Assembly (NCBI GenBank): GCA_949289305.1
Contig: CASENB010000014.1
Location: forward strand, 1-64,000
Source: an uncultured Spirochaetales bacterium
GTDB taxonomy: Bacteria > Spirochaetota > Spirochaetia > Sphaerochaetales > Sphaerochaetaceae
Direction of reading: 5' to 3'
DNA length: 64,000 nucleotides
Shown: positions 43,176-51,895 of the stretch, one piece after another
Numbering within the stretch: position 1 is the first letter of the stretch
Layout: each line of letters begins with the position of its first letter
Translations under genes and position numbers: made by a program
The notes under the pieces: model-generated
Told to the model about the DNA's origin: nothing
Database searches by the model: none
The model's input: the letters and a program-made list of their open reading frames with translations, nothing else

Positions 43176-43685
43176 CTAAAAACGGACACCTACTATAAGC
43201 TGTCCGTAAAAGTCATAATAGAAAGGAAAGTGGTCATCTAACACATCTCTTGCGCCTTCGCTTAAGCGTGCTGGATCGTGCGCTATAACTCTTGGTTCAA
43301 TGTACGAATAAGGAAGATCTATCGTATAACCGACAGAGAGAGACGAGAGAAAAAGGTTTCTCTCTTCAGGACTTGCTAAACCAAAGAATCTGATATAGCG
43401 CACCGCATCTACGCCAAAGAAGAGATCAATATCTTTAAATGGATAGTAATCGACCCTAAGCCCGATATCGAGTGCAGAAAGCGCATCATCTAGACAGAAA
43501 CAATACGAAACAGGAATTGAGACCCTGAAATCCAGAAAACGATAACAGAAATCAAAACCTACCCTATCTCCATCCACGAAGAAAGAATCGACAGAGACTA
43601 AATCGAATCCTAAATAAAACGATGTGCCGTAAACCGGCATGAAGATGAAAAGAAGCAGCAAAATTAGATAAACCAACTTTGCCAT
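43176..43685 (-). CDS. Small exported beta-barrel-like protein
   Basis: A 169-aa protein with a signal peptide (LVYLILLLLFIFMPVYG) and alternating hydrophobic strands rich in Phe, Tyr and Asp (for example FLDFRVSIPVSYCF, DIGLRVDYYPFKDIDLFFG), ending in GQLIVGVRF with a terminal Phe. This fits a small outer-membrane barrel. No family is recognised. It is the promoter-proximal member of the 39977-43685 envelope cluster and is predicted to have a leaderless start. Confidence 0.6.
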   Translation of the reverse strand: MAKLVYLILLLLFIFMPVYGTSFYLGFDLVSVDSFFVDGDRVGFDFCYRFLDFRVSIPVSYCFCLDDALSALDIGLRVDYYPFKDIDLFFGVDAVRYIRFFGLASPEERNLFLSSLSVGYTIDLPYSYIEPRVIAHDPARLSEGARDVLDDHFPFYYDFYGQLIVGVRF

Positions 43686-43691
43686 GTAGTC

Positions 43692-43719
43692 ACTATAACC
43701 GATTTTTCATGTTTTGCAA
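43692..43719 (-). promoter_or_regulatory. Promoter of the envelope gene cluster (leaderless start predicted)
   Basis: Minus strand: TTGCAA (43714-43719), 16 bp, TATAGT (43692-43697), 6 nt, ATG 43685. No Shine-Dalgarno is present. Confidence 0.65.
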
Positions 43720-43740
43720 GAAAAAAATAACTATAGGCTT

Positions 43741-44232
43741 TTATGTGTTCTCTTCTTCGTCTTTGCTTACAAACCCGATCGTAGAAACAAAAAGATCCTC
43801 ATTCTTTATTATATCGCTGCATTTAAGCTCATAGACGCTCTGATCTTTTGCGGTAAGTCTTATGCCGCTATGGTATTCGTTAATTTTTCCGATATTGTAA
43901 CTCTGAAGATCGGCATTAGCTATTATAAAAGACGGGGTAACACCGCCAAGATCATTCTCTCTTTTATAAAAGACGATCTTGCCGCTATCAAAAGCAAGAC
44001 GCCCTGGAATAAGATTGCTTTTATTTACAAGCCCTGCTTTATATGAGATTGTCTCTTTCTTCTCTTTTTTATTAACCATGCCTTTTGTTACAAGACTTGT
44101 AGTCATGTAATATATCGCCGCAGATATGGCTAAGACGAACAAGGTCCAGATCATGACATACCCATTTAAGGATGAGTAGACGATGTATAGAATAGAAAGC
44201 AGCGCAACGGCGATAGCAATCTTATGAATCAC
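43741..44232 (-). CDS. Small membrane protein of unknown function
   Basis: About 163 aa with two N-terminal membrane helices (IAIAVALLSILYIVYSSL and VMIWTLFVLAISAAIYYMT) and a soluble C-terminal domain of ~105 residues that looks like a PH-type beta domain (LIPGRLAFDSGKIVFYKRE, LQSYNIGKINEYHSGIRL). GTG 44232 is chosen because AGGAG lies 8 nt upstream; the frame reaches 44307 without support. No function can be named. Confidence 0.6.
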   Translation of the reverse strand: MIHKIAIAVALLSILYIVYSSLNGYVMIWTLFVLAISAAIYYMTTSLVTKGMVNKKEKKETISYKAGLVNKSNLIPGRLAFDSGKIVFYKRENDLGGVTPSFIIANADLQSYNIGKINEYHSGIRLTAKDQSVYELKCSDIIKNEDLFVSTIGFVSKDEEENT

Positions 44233-44344
44233 GAATTTTTCTCCTATTTCGAAAAAAATAATAAAAAAGTTTCTAAAAAAAGTTAACACTTTACATTCTT
44301 TTTGCACTTAAGAGTATGAAAGCGAATTTCAAAAGGAGAAAACA

Positions 44345-46414
44345 ATGAAGAAAATTACTATCACTTTCATGCTGATTCTAGCAGCATTATTATTGATGGC
44401 TTCCTGCGAAGAGAGTTCGAGTGTTGCCGACATGAGGATTGTAATCGACTCTGACACATCCCGACTGATCGCACCTGAAGGCTTTCCTCTGGAAGTAAAG
44501 AGTTACCACATCACAGGACGAGGGCCTAACGGAGATTCATTCTCTTTCACGACTAAGAAATCGAGCACAACACTCAGCGGCGTTGCGGTCGGAGAGTGGA
44601 TTATCAATGCAACAGGACTGAATGAGGAATCAACGGCAATCGTAACCGGATCTACTACATTCACGCTGAGCGTGAATAATCCAAGCGTCGTAGTACGTCT
44701 TGATAGTCTTGTAGGAAATGGAAACCTATCCATTTCAATGTCATGGAATAAGGACGTGATCAACAATCCAAGGATTGAACTTGAGCTTACAAAACAGAAC
44801 GAAGAACAAAGCGAGAATCTTGAAACGACTATGAATACATCAGAAGGAACTGCAACTGCCTCAAAGACGAACTTAGAAGCCGGATCCTACATCCTGCAAG
44901 GAAGGCTTTATTCTTCAGACATCCTTATGTCAGGTTTTACCGAGGCTGTCAGGATAGTAGGAGATCAGACAAGCAGTTCCGAAATAGAATTCAATCTTGA
45001 TGCCTTTCCCTACGCACCCGGGTCTATCCAGTTATTAGACCAGTCCGGAATACCTGTGGAATGTACCGTTGAAGGCCTTAGCAGCGAGGTGACGTCTGAT
45101 GAGGAAATAGAAATATCACTAGTGCCAGAGAGGTCTAATTTAAAAGATATTACAGTAAAATGGTACGTTGACGGAGTTCTTGCCGGATCTGGCGTGAACG
45201 TGAATCTAAGCTTCACGCCTGGAATGCACCGCCTTGATGCTGTTGCATATACAAGTAAGATCGGCTCTTATGGATCGTGCTCAATCGCATTTAACGCTCT
45301 TGTAAAGACAGAGCGCGGAGTTCCTGGCAACAGCATTACCATTGATGCTGCAACAACAGGGCTTAAACTTGGAACAAATACCGTTGTCAAGTTCCTTCCC
45401 GATGGAAAACTCATGGTTGCAAGCGGACTAAACAACACAATACAGATTGCAAGCATGCTGAGAAACTCTGTTGAAATTGAAAAAGAATATGGGATTTCAA
45501 CAATTCCTTCACTTTCTGGAGAGCCTGTAGATCTGGACTACGTACTTTTAGACGGGAGCGGAACATATGCAGTCCTAGTTGCTTATAACGGAAGCGGAAA
45601 TACCGCACGTCTTAACTATCTTGCCCCTACTATGGAATTAAGCCAGATTGAGACTTGCGATGGGTACAGAACAAGTTTTATGGGTAATTCCGATAAATTT
45701 ACAACAGCACATGGAGACATCGGGTTCGATGAGATGATGAAAGAGTTCGTACTTCTTGCATATGATGCAGATGGAAAGACGACATATCTCTTAGAGCGTT
45801 ATGTTCCATCTACGACAGCTGATGTTGACTTCGCATATAGGGGTATAGATGTTACAAGCCAGATTGAGGATAATCTGTCCAAGCCTAGCGGATCGTTTGA
45901 CACATTGAACTCTCTTGGTGTTTCCATCGACGGCTCATTCTACCTTGTGGGAAATGCAAACGGGAATATTGCAAGACTCAACCATAAGACATATGCAGGC
46001 GGGAATGCACAGAAGAACGGTTACAAGCTGCCAAATCTTACAAGCGATTATACAGGACTAAAAAAGATTGAATTCAGCGATTACAACTCAATAGGATACC
46101 TGATGGGAACCGATTTCATTGCGGCTTATAATGGAAACCTCGACAGGGAGGTATTCTTTAAACGGATATCAGGAGAGAATTTCGTCGACTTTGCAATTAA
46201 CGATGAAACAGGAAACATCTATTTGCTATCAGAAAACATGAGAATCTATTCTTACAAACTGCTTGGAGATGGAAATGTAAGCGAAGAAGTAATTGTCGAT
46301 ACCCAAAACATAAGTAACAATATCGAGCTCAGCGTAGACGGCTCCTATCTGGTGCTATATTCAAAAGCTGCAGCAAACCAGATAGAAGTCATGCGTATTA
46401 AAACTACTGAATAA
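44345..46414 (+). CDS. Large surface lipoprotein of unknown function
   Basis: A 689-aa lipoprotein: signal ITFMLILAALLLMASC with a clear lipobox. The N-terminal half (~25-320) looks like several Ig-like or carboxypeptidase-regulatory beta-sandwiches (repeated SYHITGRGPNG-, NLEAGSYILQGRL- and GSIQLLDQSG-type strands). The C-terminal half (~330-689) has repeats resembling a beta-propeller (FLPDGKLMVAS, DYVLLDGSGTYAVL, VSIDGSFYLVGNANGNIARL, NIYLLSENMRIYSY, ELSVDGSYLVLYS). AAAAGGAG precedes the ATG. It overlaps the convergent gene by 11 bp. Confidence 0.65.
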   Translation: MKKITITFMLILAALLLMASCEESSSVADMRIVIDSDTSRLIAPEGFPLEVKSYHITGRGPNGDSFSFTTKKSSTTLSGVAVGEWIINATGLNEESTAIVTGSTTFTLSVNNPSVVVRLDSLVGNGNLSISMSWNKDVINNPRIELELTKQNEEQSENLETTMNTSEGTATASKTNLEAGSYILQGRLYSSDILMSGFTEAVRIVGDQTSSSEIEFNLDAFPYAPGSIQLLDQSGIPVECTVEGLSSEVTSDEEIEISLVPERSNLKDITVKWYVDGVLAGSGVNVNLSFTPGMHRLDAVAYTSKIGSYGSCSIAFNALVKTERGVPGNSITIDAATTGLKLGTNTVVKFLPDGKLMVASGLNNTIQIASMLRNSVEIEKEYGISTIPSLSGEPVDLDYVLLDGSGTYAVLVAYNGSGNTARLNYLAPTMELSQIETCDGYRTSFMGNSDKFTTAHGDIGFDEMMKEFVLLAYDADGKTTYLLERYVPSTTADVDFAYRGIDVTSQIEDNLSKPSGSFDTLNSLGVSIDGSFYLVGNANGNIARLNHKTYAGGNAQKNGYKLPNLTSDYTGLKKIEFSDYNSIGYLMGTDFIAAYNGNLDREVFFKRISGENFVDFAINDETGNIYLLSENMRIYSYKLLGDGNVSEEVIVDTQNISNNIELSVDGSYLVLYSKAAANQIEVMRIKTTE

Positions 46415-47396
46415 CGTAACCATCCCCGTAATTGATAGATTTGGCCCTATTGACTAAATCTTCATTAATTTCTAGTCCAAGGCGGTCTGCAACATCTAAG
46501 TTCAAATAGATTTCAAGGCTGTCTTGGTCTAGATATAATGTTCCAATATCCTCAAGACTTTCACCATTTAAATATCGCTCAACTATCTTTGCCGTAAGAA
46601 TTCCCGACTGATAGTAATCAAAGCCGCCAGAGAGAAGGACATCGGCATTAACACTGCTTGTAGTATCCGCGCTAAAAAGAGGAACAGAATGCTTCATACA
46701 GACATCGCTTAGTGCCGTGATAGCGCTTACTACGGTATTATCTGTCGCAACATACATTGCATCGACTCTGTCTATTATTGACTCTGCCGCAGTTCTAACT
46801 TCACTTGAATTTGAAACTGATGCGCTTATAAATTCGAGTCCGCTCTCTTCAACTTCTTTTTTCATCGTTTCCATCAAAACGATTCCATTTGCTTCTCCCG
46901 ACGTATATACCATGCCAATAGATTTAACATCTGGAAGAACCTCTCTAATTAGACTGAGATGGGCGCTAACAGGAACCATGTCAGATACGCCTGCAATGTT
47001 TTCTATCCCTTTTCCAACAAGCCCTGCTGCAACAGGATCGGTAACGGATGAAAATATTAACGGCGTATCATCTATGACGTTGGCTATCGCCTGTGCTGTC
47101 GGAGTCGCAATCGCGATATTTATGTCAGTATTTTCATTTTCAAAGACCTGTGCAATCTGTGTTGCTGCTGTTATTTCTCCATTAGCGTTCTGAACATCGT
47201 ATTCGAATTTATAATCGAGGGTATCAAGATAGTCTTTTATTCCTTCTTCTATAGCATCAAGGGCAGGGTGCGATACCAACTTAGAAATTCCAACTAGATA
47301 AACTCCATCATCTTCTGCGCTCTCCGTGCTCCCTTGAGCAAAGGCAAGGAAACCGACAAGGGGAAAAAGTAATATGATAAATATGATTCTTTTCAT
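46404..47396 (-). CDS. ABC transporter substrate-binding protein, TrpX/PF04392 type
   Basis: About 330 aa. A signal peptide (RIIFIILLFPLVGFLAFAQG) precedes a periplasmic-binding fold: VGISKLVSHPALDAIEEGI, IAIATPTAQAIANV, PLIFSSVTDPVAAGLVG, GMVYTSGEANGIVLMET, and AMYVATDNTVVSAITAL. These match the ABC_sub_bind family, whose known ligands are amino acids such as tryptophan. The usual permease and ATPase genes are not adjacent. ATG 47396 is chosen for AGAGGTG 5 nt upstream. Confidence 0.85.
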   Translation of the reverse strand: MKRIIFIILLFPLVGFLAFAQGSTESAEDDGVYLVGISKLVSHPALDAIEEGIKDYLDTLDYKFEYDVQNANGEITAATQIAQVFENENTDINIAIATPTAQAIANVIDDTPLIFSSVTDPVAAGLVGKGIENIAGVSDMVPVSAHLSLIREVLPDVKSIGMVYTSGEANGIVLMETMKKEVEESGLEFISASVSNSSEVRTAAESIIDRVDAMYVATDNTVVSAITALSDVCMKHSVPLFSADTTSSVNADVLLSGGFDYYQSGILTAKIVERYLNGESLEDIGTLYLDQDSLEIYLNLDVADRLGLEINEDLVNRAKSINYGDGYVIQ

Positions 47397-47465
47397 AGTA
47401 ACACCTCTAATGCTACTATACACAGATACATACGTTTTGTAAAGATTCTTTTTATAGAAACAATA

Positions 47466-47491
47466 AAAATCCCTCCTTTTAATAAGGAGGG
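47466..47491 (-). terminator. Terminator of the hydrogenase operon
   Basis: Minus strand: CCCTCCT pairs with AGGAGGG around a 7-nt loop and is followed by ATTTTTATTG, 20 nt past the hydA stop. Confidence 0.8.
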
Positions 47492-47510
47492 GCAGATCAT
47501 ATCAAATCTA

Positions 47511-49253
47511 TTATAAGTCCTTATAGATTTTTTGCGCCTTATAAGAGGTGTGAAGAGTCTCATGAGCCTTATGGCTTAACGGCTCTTTGAAATACTCATC
47601 ATAGATCTTCTTTATAGACGGGTTCTCATGGCTTCTTCTTAAAGCACACTTCTCATCGTCGCTATAAAGGCCCTTGATTCTCTTTTCTCTGACTTTATCA
47701 TCCGTTCCGATAGGCTGACCGCCTCCAGCAATACATCCGCCGCGGCATGCCATGATTTCAATAAACTCATAAGGAGCTCTCTCGCCTTTAGCTTTAGCCT
47801 CTTTAACTTCATCAAGGATTTCCTTAGCATTCGCCATACCGTGAATTACAGCGACCCTTACAGGAGTACCATTGAAATCTACGGTGCCCTTCTTAACTTC
47901 AGTAAGACCTCTTACAGGTTCAACTTCAACGTTCTCAAGCTCCTTGTCTGTTACAAACTTATATGCAGAGCGAACTGCAGCTTCCATAACACCGCCTGTA
48001 ACGCCAAAGATCGTAGCAGCTCCAGTGTATTCGCCAATCGGAGAGTCGACCTCGCTCTCTTCAAGGTTTTTAAAGTCTATTCCATACTGGCTTATAATTC
48101 TTGCAAGCTCTCTGGTTGTAAGAACAACATCGACATCCTTATAGTCAGATGCGTTCATAGGACGGTTGATCTCGTCCTTTTTAGCCGTACAAGGCATAAT
48201 CGCAACAGAGTAGATCTTTGCAGGATCGACCTTCAGTTTCTCCGCCCAATAAGTCTTTGTTATTGCACCCTGCATCATCATAGGGCTTTTTGCTGTAGAA
48301 AGGTTGTCTAGAAGCTCCGGATAGTACTCCTCCACATAGTTAACCCAGCCTGGGCAGCATGATGTGAACTGAGGGAGAACTCCGTTGTTCTTGATTCTGT
48401 CAACAAGCTCGCTTGCCTCTTCCATGATGGTAAGATCAGCTCCGAAGTTTGTATCGAACACATAGTCAATGCCAAGGCGTCTGAGAGCAGTATAAAGTTT
48501 TCCTGTCGTCACTTCTCCTGGCTCAAAACCGAACTCCTCTCCGATTGCGACACGTACAGATGGCGCCATTTGAACTGCGACGATCTTATCAGGATCGTTA
48601 ATAGCCTTCATCATCAGAGATACGTCGTCTTGCTCGTAGATAGCTCCTACCGGGCAGTGAGTTATACACTGTCCGCACTTGATACACGGACTTTCATTCA
48701 ATGGAAGGTTTGCCGCAGGACTCATCGTAGTCGAGTCTCCTCTTCCGATGAATTCTAGGGCATATACGCCCTGAAGTTCCTGGCAGACCTGAACGCAACG
48801 TCCGCACTTGATGCACTTATACGGGTCAAGTGTGATGATATGCGTAGAATCGTCGATCTTCCTATCTCTTAACCTTGGAGCAAACGGCTGCTCTCTGATA
48901 CCGTATTCGATAGCAAGCTTCTGAAGTTCACACTTGTTGTTTCTTACACAAGTAAGACAGGACGTCGGGTGAGTGCTCATCGTAAGCTCTATGATCGTCT
49001 TTCTGACTTCGTAAAGCTCCGCATCGTGTGTGATAATCTTCATGCCTTCGGCACAAGGGGTTGCACAAGCCCTTAAAATCTTAGCAGATCCTTCCTGCTT
49101 GCAAACGCATAGTCCGCAAGAACCGAAAGGCTTCAAATCTGGATGATAGCAGAGGGTTGGAATTCTGATTCCCGCCTGGCGTGCCGCTTCAAGGACGCTC
49201 ACTCCTGCCTCAACCTCTACTGGAATTCCGTTTATGGTTAAATGAATCTTCAT
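47511..49253 (-). CDS. hydA: [FeFe]-hydrogenase catalytic subunit
   Basis: A 580-aa enzyme that reduces protons or oxidises hydrogen. In order: 2Fe-2S domain (CGLCVCKQ region, residues ~1-75), His-ligated 4Fe-4S segment (HPTSCLTCVRNNKC), two 4Fe-4S ferredoxin motifs (CIKCGRCVQVC, CIKCGQCITHCPVGAI), then the H-cluster domain with TSCCPGW, MPCTAKKDE and MACRGGCIAGGGQP, the three signature cysteine motifs. A C-terminal small-subunit-like tail ends the protein. With HydB and HydC it should form an electron-bifurcating complex using NADH and ferredoxin. Maturation genes hydEFG are not in this window. Confidence 0.95.
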   Translation of the reverse strand: MKIHLTINGIPVEVEAGVSVLEAARQAGIRIPTLCYHPDLKPFGSCGLCVCKQEGSAKILRACATPCAEGMKIITHDAELYEVRKTIIELTMSTHPTSCLTCVRNNKCELQKLAIEYGIREQPFAPRLRDRKIDDSTHIITLDPYKCIKCGRCVQVCQELQGVYALEFIGRGDSTTMSPAANLPLNESPCIKCGQCITHCPVGAIYEQDDVSLMMKAINDPDKIVAVQMAPSVRVAIGEEFGFEPGEVTTGKLYTALRRLGIDYVFDTNFGADLTIMEEASELVDRIKNNGVLPQFTSCCPGWVNYVEEYYPELLDNLSTAKSPMMMQGAITKTYWAEKLKVDPAKIYSVAIMPCTAKKDEINRPMNASDYKDVDVVLTTRELARIISQYGIDFKNLEESEVDSPIGEYTGAATIFGVTGGVMEAAVRSAYKFVTDKELENVEVEPVRGLTEVKKGTVDFNGTPVRVAVIHGMANAKEILDEVKEAKAKGERAPYEFIEIMACRGGCIAGGGQPIGTDDKVREKRIKGLYSDDEKCALRRSHENPSIKKIYDEYFKEPLSHKAHETLHTSYKAQKIYKDL

Positions 49254-49267
49254 CTCTTTACCCCCAA

Positions 49268-51055
49268 TTACTTCACGCTGATAGCAGAAAACTTACATGT
49301 ATCCTTACATACGCCGCACTTGATACATACCTGGGTGTTAATGCTATGAGGCTTCTTAAGCTCTCCGGAAATAGCACCGACAGGACACTTTCTGGCACAG
49401 GCTGTACATCCGATACACTTGCTAGGATCTATGGAATATGAAATAAGTTTCTTACATTTTCCAGATGGACACTTCTTATCCCTAATGTGCGCCTCATACT
49501 CTTCTGGGAAGTATTTCAACGTGGATAAAACAGGATTAGGAGCAGTCTGTCCGAGTGCGCAAAGGCTGCCCTTCTGCATTGCATGTGCAATCTGCTTCAT
49601 CTGTTCAAGATCCTTTTCCGTTGCTTTACCTTCGGTAATCTTCGCAAGAAGCGCATTGAGAGTTTTTCCTCCGATTCTGCATGGAGCACACTTTCCGCAT
49701 GATTCATCGACAGTGAAGTCAAGATAGAATTTAGCAACGTCTACGATGCAGTCGTCCTCATCCATAACGATCATACCGCCAGAACCCATCATAGATCCGA
49801 TCTTCATAAGAGATCCGAAGTCGATTGGAGTATCGAGGTTCTCTTCTGTGATAACACCGCCTGACGGGCCTCCTGTCTGAACAGCTTTGAATTTCTTACC
49901 ATGTGCTATACCGCCACCGATATCGAATACGATCTCTCTTAGAGTGGTTCCCATCGGTACCTCTACAAGACCGGAATTGCAAATCTTACCGGTTAATGCG
50001 AATACTTTTGTTCCATGGCTGTCCTCAGTTCCCATTGATGCGAACCATTCTCCGCCTTTTGTAATAATTGCAGGTATGTTAGCCCATGTTTCTACGTTAT
50101 TAATAACGGTTGGTTTCCCCCATAGTCCTTTTGACGCTGGGAATGGCGGACGTGGCTGAGGCATGCCTCTCTTACCTTCAATCGACTGAAGCAGTGCAGT
50201 CTCCTCACCACAAACGAAAGCACCAGCCCCAAGCCTGATCTCAATATCGTAATCAAAACCGCTTCCAAGGATATTCTTTCCAAGAAGTCCGTACTCCCTT
50301 GCCTGCTTCATCGCAATTTCAAGGCGGTGAATTGCAAGAGGATACTCTGCCCTGATGTAAATAAATCCCTGATGAGCTCCAATTGCCTTGCCACAGATTG
50401 TCATAGCCTCAAGAACTGAATGAGGATCGCCTTCGAGCGTTGAACGGTCCATGTATGCCCCAGGATCTCCCTCGTCGGCATTACATACGACGTATTTTAC
50501 GTCTCCTTCTGCCTGCTTTGTGAAATTCCACTTCATCCAAGTAGGGAATCCTGCACCGCCACGGCCTCTAAGCCCTGCTTTTTTGAGTTCATTGATGATA
50601 TCATCCTCGCTCATCTCGAAAAGAACCTTTTCAAGAGCTTTATAGCCATCGCATGCGATATACTCGTCAATGTTTTCAGGAGCGATCTTGCCGCAGTTTC
50701 TCAACACGACTCTTTTTTGTTTTTTATAAAATGGAATATCCTCTACCTCTTCATAGGCTTTTCTTACTGTATGGCCATACTGAAGACGAGTGATCTCCCT
50801 ACCTTTTATTACATGTTCGCTTATGATCTGCTTGGCATCTTCAGGCCTTACCTGAACATAGAAGCTGTCTTCAGGAAGGACTTTAACAATAGGTCCCTGC
50901 TCACAGAAGCCAAAGCATCCGGTCTTGATGACCTGAACTTTGTCTGCAACTCCCTGATTCTTAGCCTCCTCTATTAGGTTATTATAGATCTGGTCGGATC
51001 TTGATGATTCACATGCAGTTCCGCCACAGACTAAAATATAGTTTTTAAACGCCAT
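49268..51055 (-). CDS. hydB: Bifurcating hydrogenase flavin subunit (NuoF-like)
   Basis: A 595-aa subunit. The N-terminal thioredoxin-like 2Fe-2S domain has CGGTACESSRS and KTGCFGFCEQGP. The NuoF core has GLRGRGGAGFPTWMKW (FMN/NADH), CNADEGDPGAYMDR and a 4Fe-4S site SCGKCAPCRIGGK. Two C-terminal 4Fe-4S motifs follow (CIGCTACARKCPVGAI, CIKCGVCKDTCKFSAI). FMN here is thought to split electrons between NAD and ferredoxin in HydABC enzymes. It lies 14 nt before hydA. Confidence 0.94.
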   Translation of the reverse strand: MAFKNYILVCGGTACESSRSDQIYNNLIEEAKNQGVADKVQVIKTGCFGFCEQGPIVKVLPEDSFYVQVRPEDAKQIISEHVIKGREITRLQYGHTVRKAYEEVEDIPFYKKQKRVVLRNCGKIAPENIDEYIACDGYKALEKVLFEMSEDDIINELKKAGLRGRGGAGFPTWMKWNFTKQAEGDVKYVVCNADEGDPGAYMDRSTLEGDPHSVLEAMTICGKAIGAHQGFIYIRAEYPLAIHRLEIAMKQAREYGLLGKNILGSGFDYDIEIRLGAGAFVCGEETALLQSIEGKRGMPQPRPPFPASKGLWGKPTVINNVETWANIPAIITKGGEWFASMGTEDSHGTKVFALTGKICNSGLVEVPMGTTLREIVFDIGGGIAHGKKFKAVQTGGPSGGVITEENLDTPIDFGSLMKIGSMMGSGGMIVMDEDDCIVDVAKFYLDFTVDESCGKCAPCRIGGKTLNALLAKITEGKATEKDLEQMKQIAHAMQKGSLCALGQTAPNPVLSTLKYFPEEYEAHIRDKKCPSGKCKKLISYSIDPSKCIGCTACARKCPVGAISGELKKPHSINTQVCIKCGVCKDTCKFSAISVK

Positions 51056-51066
51056 TTCTAATCCTC

Positions 51067-51432
51067 CTAAACCTCGACTGCCAACTCTTTAATGACTTTG
51101 CCATTTATGACTGTATCATCAATGATCTTAGCGACATCACTCTTTTTTACCCCTTGGTATGTTACCAAACCTAAAGACGGAGTATGAATTTGAACTGCCG
51201 GTTCTTTTACACCTTCTATAACGCCTGACTGCGTGATAATAACATCATCAAGGCCCTTTTCATCGGCTAAATCAGCAAACTCATCCAAAATGATCTTAGC
51301 ACCATTCTCAATTCCGCTTGTTCCCATAGCGACAACTATGTGCCTTTTTCTGCCTTCAATGTCACGCTTCTTCATCTTGATCTCTTCACGCTCTCTTAAT
51401 TTGTGAAGTTCTTCAATTGTAAGCTTTGCCAT
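51067..51432 (-). CDS. Cysteine-free thioredoxin-like ferredoxin homolog of the hyd operon
   Basis: A 121-aa protein with the fold pattern of the small 2Fe-2S ferredoxin subunit often found in hyd operons: an N-terminal helix (ELHKLREREEIKM), IVVAMGTSGIENGAKIIL, VIITQSGVIEGVKEPAVQIHTP and a final VINGKVIKELAV. In relatives the motifs read like GTCG and TGCxGxC. Here every cysteine is replaced and the protein contains none, so it cannot hold the cluster. It may be a structural subunit. Closely spaced between hydB and the HATPase-like gene. Confidence 0.75.
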   Translation of the reverse strand: MAKLTIEELHKLREREEIKMKKRDIEGRKRHIVVAMGTSGIENGAKIILDEFADLADEKGLDDVIITQSGVIEGVKEPAVQIHTPSLGLVTYQGVKKSDVAKIIDDTVINGKVIKELAVEV

Positions 51433-51436
51433 CTTA

Positions 51437-51895
51437 TTAACTCCTTAGTTCCTTTTCTCTGATAATCTTCTTCAATCTTGCTAAATTACCGGCGATTTCT
51501 GGATCTAACCCCATTTCTCTTATATCAGAGTAATCGAGTCTGTAGATCTCCGCTTTGTTTTTCATGCTATGGAAAACCAAAAACGGGAACAGGTTGAATG
51601 CGGCCGGTACGATCTCTTCTTTTATAATTGATGAGGTGAAAACCGCTTTAAAAACCGTCTTTTCCCCATCTCTGCCAAGACTGATATTGCTATGACATTC
51701 GTTATAAAGAAGATAAAGACCCCTTCCTCTAGACTCCCCTTTTGAAGAGCAGACCACACCGAGAGTAGGAATAAAAGAGAGATTTCCGTCATCTATTACT
51801 GTAAACGTATTACCGTCTATAAACAGTTCAATCTCTTTTGCCCCCGCCTCAATGCTGTTCTTCAGAGCCTCAAGGATCAAATCTTCTTTAGCCAT
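51437..51895 (-). CDS. Degenerate HATPase-like protein of the hyd operon
   Basis: A 152-aa protein resembling the GHKL ATPase-domain protein common in hyd/nuoE operons. The N-box is ILEALKNSIEAGAKEIEL, and a G2-like loop is SRGRGLYLLYNE. The G1 region reads VIDDGNLSF in place of DNGxGM, and the phospho-acceptor domain is absent. The last ~60 residues are unrelated to kinases. It overlaps hydC by one base. Whether it binds ATP is doubtful; the partner is presumably the hydrogenase or a regulator. Confidence 0.6.
   Translation of the reverse strand: MAKEDLILEALKNSIEAGAKEIELFIDGNTFTVIDDGNLSFIPTLGVVCSSKGESRGRGLYLLYNECHSNISLGRDGEKTVFKAVFTSSIIKEEIVPAAFNLFPFLVFHSMKNKAEIYRLDYSDIREMGLDPEIAGNLARLKKIIREKELRS

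Noticed and set aside
47841..48311. 156-codon plus-strand open frame inside hydA
   Set aside because: Lies opposite strongly conserved hydrogenase cysteine motifs, so it is a shadow.
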